A stretch of DNA of 64,000 bases from contig NZ_REFZ01000012.1 of NCBI RefSeq assembly GCF_003841465.1, forward strand, positions 1 to 64,000. The letters run 5' to 3'. Source of the stretch: Natrarchaeobius oligotrophus. Lineage in GTDB: Archaea > Halobacteriota > Halobacteria > Halobacteriales > Natrialbaceae. Positions 59,558 to 64,000 of the stretch are shown piece by piece (position 1 is the first letter of the stretch; every line of letters begins with the position of its first letter). The notes under the pieces were generated by a model, which saw nothing but the letters and a program-made list of their open reading frames with translations, was not told the origin of the DNA and searched no databases. Made by a program: the position numbers and the translations under genes.

Positions 59558-60133
59558 TTATCGGTGTGCGTCCTCGAGAAACGCCCGAACCCGGTCGTTC
59601 AGGCGCTCGAGTTCCTCGACCGCAGCGGGCGGATACGACTCGGACGGGGACTCGAGCGCCGGCTGATCGTCGGGGTCCGGCCAGCCGACGACGATCGTTC
59701 CGACCATCCCCACCGCTTCGTGGCGCGTACAGACGTAGTCGTAGACTCCCTCGTCGTCGAACGTTCGGTCGAAGGAATCGCCGTCGTCCAGCACGTCGCT
59801 CGCCCACGGTTCGGCGGCGTCGGGGATCCGTCGCTGGTCGCCGTGAGTCGCCGGATGGTACGCGGTCGTATCGTGGCGTCCGTCGCCGCCGACCCACTCG
59901 ATCGTTCCGCCGTCGACGAGGTGGACCGCCGATGGGTCGACCCGCTCGCCGTTCGGCGCAGTCGTCAGTTCGATCTCGACGAACGGCTCCGGATCGCCAA
60001 GTTGCGGATCGTCCGCGCCCGGCGACTCCTCGAGACAGCCGGCGAATCCCGACGCGAGCAGCGTGCTTCCGGCGGCGAACAGCGTGCTCCCGGCCGAAAG
60101 CAGTTCCCGACGCGAGCGCCGTCGCCTGCCCAT
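59558..60133 (-). CDS. Halocyanin/plastocyanin-like blue copper lipoprotein
   Basis: A 191-aa protein. RRELLSAGSTLFAAGSTLLASGFAGC provides a twin-arginine signal and lipobox. The cupredoxin domain has the copper ligands: His in GGDGRHDTTAYHP and C-x4-H-x4-M in YVCTRHEAVGMVG. It would carry electrons at the outer face of the membrane. A C-terminal 40 aa helical extension (AAVEELERLNDRVRAFLEDAHR) is unusual. Divergent from the HPP gene. Confidence 0.88.
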   Translation of the reverse strand: MGRRRRSRRELLSAGSTLFAAGSTLLASGFAGCLEESPGADDPQLGDPEPFVEIELTTAPNGERVDPSAVHLVDGGTIEWVGGDGRHDTTAYHPATHGDQRRIPDAAEPWASDVLDDGDSFDRTFDDEGVYDYVCTRHEAVGMVGTIVVGWPDPDDQPALESPSESYPPAAVEELERLNDRVRAFLEDAHR

Positions 60134-60251
60134 ACTCGTTCCTCGAGTCATCGGAAGTAAAAACGCGCGACTCGAGGCAGGGAGAGAGAACGATCGACTC
60201 GGGCCGCCGGGAGAACGCCCAACCGATCCCGACGTCGAGATGGAGGAGTGA

Positions 60252-60893
60252 GTGCCGCCGTCGGGACGGGCGGTTGCAGCGCGAGCGCTTTTGCCGGATC
60301 GGGCCGTTTCCCCACCCACGTTGGTCGACGTCGAACTCCCCTTCGAAGATCCCGACCGCGAACTCAACGTCAGAGACGAGTACAGCGCGACGATCAACGT
60401 CTTCTTGCACTTTACGGTTCTCGGACTGATCACGCTGGTGACGGGACGACCGTTTCTGTTTCCGAGTCTCGGGCCCTCGGCGTACCTGATGGCGACCGGC
60501 GAACAGCCGCGAGCCGAGGGCGGCTACCACGTCATCGGCGGTCACGCCATCGCCGTCGTCGCCGGGCTGATCGCCTACGCGCTGCTTGGAAACGAGGTCA
60601 GCGCGTACGTCGTCTTCGATCAACCCGACCCCGCGCTCTCGTGGGACCTCATCTACCTGTCCGCGAGCGCGACGCTCGCGATGATGTTGACGACCACGAC
60701 CATGTTACTGACGAAGACGAACCACGCGGCGGCGTGCGCGACGACGCTGATCGTCGCGTTGGGACTGATGGGCGGCCTCGAGGACGGGCTCATCATCGTG
60801 GCGGCGGTCGCCATCCTCTGGTACCTCCACGACCGCGTCATCTCGACGCTCGCGGAACGGTTCGGATTCAAACCGAGAGACGCTCGAGAGTGA
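60252..60893 (+). CDS. HPP-family integral membrane protein
   Basis: A 213-aa protein with about five helices. PFLFPSLGPSAYLMATGEQP includes the family's SLGPSA motif; GGHAIAVVAGLIAYAL and TKTNHAAACATTLIVALGLM are further blocks (HPP motif replaced by NHA). HPP proteins include a chloroplast nitrite transporter; substrate here unknown. GTG at 60252 is used; a TTG at 60320 closer to the first helix is possible. Confidence 0.75.
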   Translation: MPPSGRAVAARALLPDRAVSPPTLVDVELPFEDPDRELNVRDEYSATINVFLHFTVLGLITLVTGRPFLFPSLGPSAYLMATGEQPRAEGGYHVIGGHAIAVVAGLIAYALLGNEVSAYVVFDQPDPALSWDLIYLSASATLAMMLTTTTMLLTKTNHAAACATTLIVALGLMGGLEDGLIIVAAVAILWYLHDRVISTLAERFGFKPRDARE

Positions 60894-60932
60894 CGGTCGA
60901 AAATGAAAACGGAACTGAGCCGATACGCGGCG

Positions 60933-61763
60933 CTACTGATTCTCCTCTTCCTGTAGCTCCGCGAGTTCCGCTTCGACCTCCTCGTCGTCGACGTCCGCCT
61001 CGAGGTCCTCGAGTTCGGAGTCGTCGACGTCCGCCGCCTCGACGTCGGAGTCGGGTTCGGACTCCCCGCCGCCGACGTCTGATTTCAGCGTCTCGAGTTC
61101 GGCCTCGACGCCGCTGCCGGTCGACAGCTCCTCGAGTTCGCGGTCGATCGAATCCTTGTCCGAGAGGACGTCGTCGAACGCGCCGCTCTCGTGGAGTTCG
61201 TCCAGGGCGGCGGCGCGGGCTTCCATGTCCTCGGTCTGTTCTTCGGCCCGTTCGATCGCGCGACCCACGTCCTCGAACTCCTCGCCCGTCGCCGTCATCG
61301 CCTCCGACACCGTCGAACTCGCCTCGGCGGCCTCGTAGCGGGCTTTCATCGTCTCCTTTTTCGTCCGGAACTCCTCGATGCGCGTCTGGAGTTCGTCTTT
61401 CTGCTCGATCAGACTGTCCTGCTGGCTCTGGAGGTCCGAAATCTGGCGCTCGAGGTCCTCGATCTGGTTCATCTTCGTCTTCTTCTTCTCGAGGGCGCGC
61501 CGCGCCAGGTCCTCTCGGTCCTGCTGGACCGCCGTTCGGGCCTGCTCGTTGTGCTTCTCGACGTTTTCCTCGAGCCGGCGCTTTTGCATCTCGAGGCGCT
61601 TTTTCTGGGTGGTGAGATCGGCGATACCGCGTTTGACCTCCTGAAGCTGGTCGCGCATCTGCTCGTAGGAGTAATCGAGCGTCTGGGTCGGGTCCTCGGC
61701 TCGGTTGAGCAGCGAGTTGATCTTCGACCGGATGACGTAGGAGGTCCGAGAGAGGATGCCCAT
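60933..61763 (-). CDS. pspA: PspA/IM30 (ESCRT-III-like) family protein
   Basis: A 276-aa helical protein. MGILSRTSYVIRSKINSLLNRAEDPTQTLDYSYEQMRDQL is the amphipathic N-terminal helix and first hairpin; residues 40-185 form the long coiled-coil hairpin of the family (TQKKRLEMQKRRLEENVEKH, then REDLARRALEKKK). It stabilises membranes under stress as large oligomers. The very acidic C-terminal 70 residues are a halophile-type extension. Start clear; own promoter. Confidence 0.9.
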   Translation of the reverse strand: MGILSRTSYVIRSKINSLLNRAEDPTQTLDYSYEQMRDQLQEVKRGIADLTTQKKRLEMQKRRLEENVEKHNEQARTAVQQDREDLARRALEKKKTKMNQIEDLERQISDLQSQQDSLIEQKDELQTRIEEFRTKKETMKARYEAAEASSTVSEAMTATGEEFEDVGRAIERAEEQTEDMEARAAALDELHESGAFDDVLSDKDSIDRELEELSTGSGVEAELETLKSDVGGGESEPDSDVEAADVDDSELEDLEADVDDEEVEAELAELQEEENQ

Positions 61764-61937
61764 ACTCGTACGTATCGCTCGTCACCCTTAAAAACATCAC
61801 ATCAACGACAGTCGGCGACGAACGCACGGTCGGTGAGCGAGCGCGACGAGTGAGGACGGATCGGGCGGCCCGCCACGGCGTCGCCGGGGTCGAACGCGAC
61901 CCGTGGCTTCAATACCGGGCGGGCGATACCCCCGAGC

Positions 61938-62546
61938 ATGAGCGACGTGGTGATCCCCGGCGGACGCGACGTTCGCGGAACGCTCGAGCAGCCGGCGGGC
62001 GAGCCGTCGGCGATCGTCGTCGCCTGTCCGCCCCATCCCCGGTACGGCGGTTCGCGAAGCGACAGGCGGCTCGTCGCGATCTCGAGTGCGCTCGCGGAGG
62101 CGGGAATCGACTGCCTGCGATTCGACTACGGGACGTGGGACGAAGGCTACGGCGAGCGCGAGGACGTGCGAAACGCCGTCCGGTGGGCACGCGAACGCTA
62201 CGCTCGGGTCGGCCTGTTCGGCTACAGCTTCGGCGCGACGCAGGCGCTGCTCGCGAGCGCGGACGTGGCGGTCGACGCCGTCGCCGTCCTCGCGCCGTCG
62301 GCGCGAATCGACGCGAACGCGGATCTCGACGCCGTCGACGCCCTCGGCGCGCTCGAGTCGCCGGCCAGAGTGCTCTACGGCGAGCGAGACGAGACGGTGG
62401 AGTGGGGTCCGGTCGTCGAGCGCGCAGACGAGCGGGGTCCCGACGTGACGACCGTGGCCCTGTCGGCGGACCACTTCTTCGTCGGACAGGACGACGCGAT
62501 CGCCGAGTCGGTCCGCGAGTTCTTCGAACGCACGCTGCTCGAGTAG
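61938..62546 (+). CDS. Alpha/beta hydrolase (dienelactone hydrolase-like)
   Basis: A 202-aa enzyme. Nucleophile Ser in LFGYSFGATQALL (G-x-S-x-G), Asp in VLYGERDETVEWG and His in ALSADHFFVGQ complete the triad. N-terminal VVACPPHPRYGGSRSD is an oxyanion-region typical for short prolyl-oligopeptidase/CocE-like family members in archaea. Substrate unknown. It converges on the HerA-like gene with an 85-bp gap. Confidence 0.85.
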   Translation: MSDVVIPGGRDVRGTLEQPAGEPSAIVVACPPHPRYGGSRSDRRLVAISSALAEAGIDCLRFDYGTWDEGYGEREDVRNAVRWARERYARVGLFGYSFGATQALLASADVAVDAVAVLAPSARIDANADLDAVDALGALESPARVLYGERDETVEWGPVVERADERGPDVTTVALSADHFFVGQDDAIAESVREFFERTLLE

Positions 62547-62631
62547 CGACCGACGATCGAGTCGACGGAACGGGGATCGCGGTCGGTTTCGACGTGACTG
62601 TGCGAGCGTCGAACCGTTGGAAAAGACGGGA

Positions 62632-64000
62632 TCAGTCCCGGCCGTGGCGGGTCAGACACTTCGGCAGCCCGATCAGTTCGACCGGCTCCGAATTGTCGGG
62701 CGAGTAGACGACCATCTGTCCCTTCTCCATGTAGGGGACCTTCGACTCGAGGTTCGAGGGGATGTTGACGCTCTTGATGGCGTCTTCGTCGCCCAGATTG
62801 AGGACGACCGTGGTGTTGATCTGTTTGAAGACGGCGTCGTCGATGTCCTGGGGGTCCTGCGTGATCAGAAAGAGGCCGAGTCGTTCCTTGCGGCCCTGCT
62901 TGGCCGCTTCGGTGAACTTCGTGATGACTTTGCCCGCCTGGACGCTGTCGGCGTCGGTGAGGAAGTTGTGGGCTTCGTCCATGCCGAGGATCAGCGGCGT
63001 CTCCTTGATGCGGTCGTAGGTCGGATCGTTCGAGAGCTTCTCGTCGATCAGCAGCGACGAGAGTGCGAGCACGACGGCCTCGGTCGCTCGCGTATCGTTG
63101 ATGTGGTACGTCGGAACGACGCTCAATCCGCCGGGGCGGACGAACTCGGAGATCAGCTCGGTGATCGGTCGGGCGTCCTGGTCGAAGACGTGACCGAAGC
63201 CGAGAACGCGCCGGCGAACGGCGTCGAAGGTCGCCTCGTGGACGCGGCCGGACTCGTCGAGTTCCTCTCTGAGCGCGGGGTCGTCGAGAAACGTCGTGAA
63301 CTCGTCGTAGGTTGCTCCCATCCCGTACTGCTCGCGAAATCGCGGCAGGAGAACGCTCACGAGCGCGCCGTACTGGTTGTCGTTCAGTCCGCTGCCGGCG
63401 ACGAGCCACGGATTCTCGTGGACCATCGAGAACGGAATCGTGAACTCGACCTGCTGTGCGCGGTGGTGTCCCGCCGAGTACGACGCGGAGCCGATTTTCG
63501 GGACGAACGCCGTCGTCTCGGAAACGCCGCCGTGGGCGATCCCCTCGCGCTCGAGACGGCGGGCGAACTCGTCGTCGAGGTCGGGGTTGTCGTCGTGCAT
63601 CTGGGCGTACTCGTCCTGCGGGTCGAACTGGACGACGGCGGGACGGACGCTGCGCCCGTCTTCCATCGGGTACGTCCGGTTGTCGGCGAGAAACTGTCGG
63701 AGAACGTTCTTCGCGCCGTGGGTCTTTCCGGAACCGGTGCCGCCGGCGATCAGGGTGTGTCGGAAGACGAGCGGATCGCCCGCCTCGTAGTCGTCTTTCA
63801 ACCGGTAGTCGATCGTCGGCGGTGACGCCGCGGTCCTGACCTTCTCGCCGCCGACGGAGAGGTGACCGAGGAAGACGCCGTCGTCGGGAATCTTCAGCCC
63901 GGTCTTGATGGCCTCGGTGTCGTCGGCCTGCGCGATCACGGTCTGGGGTTTGGGTACGCGGTCGGTCATCCGGCGTTTGAGTTCGCCCTCGTCCTGGTAC
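62632..64000 (-). CDS. HerA/DUF87-type ATPase (5' end outside the window)
   Basis: The frame stays open past an internal Met (63969) to the window edge (YQDEGELKRR-MTDRVP), and I recall relatives with a longer N-terminus, so the true start probably lies beyond 64000. Visible: Walker A LIAGGTGSGKTHGAKN, Walker B PLILGMDEAHNFL, and FLITQDPQDIDDAVFKQINT with the arginine-finger region. It is a hexameric HerA-like translocase, often partnered by NurA and Mre11-Rad50 in end resection, but none is visible here. Confidence 0.85.
   Translation of the reverse strand, partial: YQDEGELKRRMTDRVPKPQTVIAQADDTEAIKTGLKIPDDGVFLGHLSVGGEKVRTAASPPTIDYRLKDDYEAGDPLVFRHTLIAGGTGSGKTHGAKNVLRQFLADNRTYPMEDGRSVRPAVVQFDPQDEYAQMHDDNPDLDDEFARRLEREGIAHGGVSETTAFVPKIGSASYSAGHHRAQQVEFTIPFSMVHENPWLVAGSGLNDNQYGALVSVLLPRFREQYGMGATYDEFTTFLDDPALREELDESGRVHEATFDAVRRRVLGFGHVFDQDARPITELISEFVRPGGLSVVPTYHINDTRATEAVVLALSSLLIDEKLSNDPTYDRIKETPLILGMDEAHNFLTDADSVQAGKVITKFTEAAKQGRKERLGLFLITQDPQDIDDAVFKQINTTVVLNLGDEDAIKSVNIPSNLESKVPYMEKGQMVVYSPDNSEPVELIGLPKCLTRHGRD

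Overview
The window is chromosomal DNA of a haloarchaeon (class Halobacteria). The evidence is high GC with strong G/C third positions, acidic proteomes, archaeal TATA boxes about 25-30 bp from largely leaderless starts, Tat-exported lipoproteins, HalOD1 and bacterio-opsin-activator-type (HTH_10) proteins, class I HMG-CoA reductase, F420-cofactor synthesis (cofG) and an IS1341-type TnpB. A genus within Natrialbales is plausible but cannot be proven from the sequence. The window opens inside an IS1595-type transposase and ends inside a HerA-like ATPase gene.

Layout. 1-16 kb: transposase tail, tRNA-Leu, ferredoxin, small regulators, an arylamine N-acetyltransferase, the nadA-nadB-nadC operon for quinolinate-route NAD synthesis, a Gfo/Idh oxidoreductase, a glycosyltransferase, an ABC exporter pair, an amidohydrolase and hmgA. 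16-27 kb: a GNAT/ATP-grasp pair with palindromic promoters, a Zn-ribbon protein, an aberrant Nramp transporter, icd, a tungsten-type aldehyde ferredoxin oxidoreductase and a DUF2391 membrane protein. 27-30 kb: a lone tnpB element with a ribbon-helix-helix leader gene and a two-hairpin insertion. 30-40 kb: long-chain acyl-CoA ligase, MBL hydrolase, histidine kinase, CDF metal exporter with a DtxR-like palindrome, twin CrcB fluoride channels, a universal stress protein, a split MgtE-type transporter and proline dehydrogenase. 40-44 kb: a FemAB-like transferase, an alpha/alpha-toroid protein and a second ATP-grasp ligase, related to the 16-19 kb pair. 44-50 kb: PhoU/TrkA-C protein, serS, an AT-rich island and a toxin-antitoxin-like pair. 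50-64 kb: cofG, secreted proteins, a RIC-type di-iron protein, three tandem paralogous membrane proteins, vapBC, a halocyanin-like protein, HPP, PspA, a hydrolase and the HerA-like ATPase.

The most striking structure is at 46.9-48.6 kb. The last 128 bp of serS (seryl-tRNA synthetase) occur twice, 1,625 bp apart in the same orientation. Between them lies a low-GC cassette with two convergent genes: a Tat-exported protein with a Gly/Ala-rich hydrophobic core, and a three-helix small membrane protein. This is what Campbell-type insertion of a small element at the 3' end of serS would leave. The gene architecture suggests, without proving, a secreted antimicrobial (halocin-like) and immunity pair.

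Other system-level themes are: (i) two loci that pair an ATP-grasp carboxylate-amine ligase with a GNAT/FemAB-fold transferase, suggesting amide-forming decoration of surface glycans; (ii) IS200/IS605-type debris (one tnpB element, two solitary end-like hairpins); (iii) degenerate tandem repeats upstream of two membrane-protein genes; (iv) metal and ion homeostasis (CDF, Nramp-like, MgtE halves, CrcB pair, PhoU/TrkA-C).
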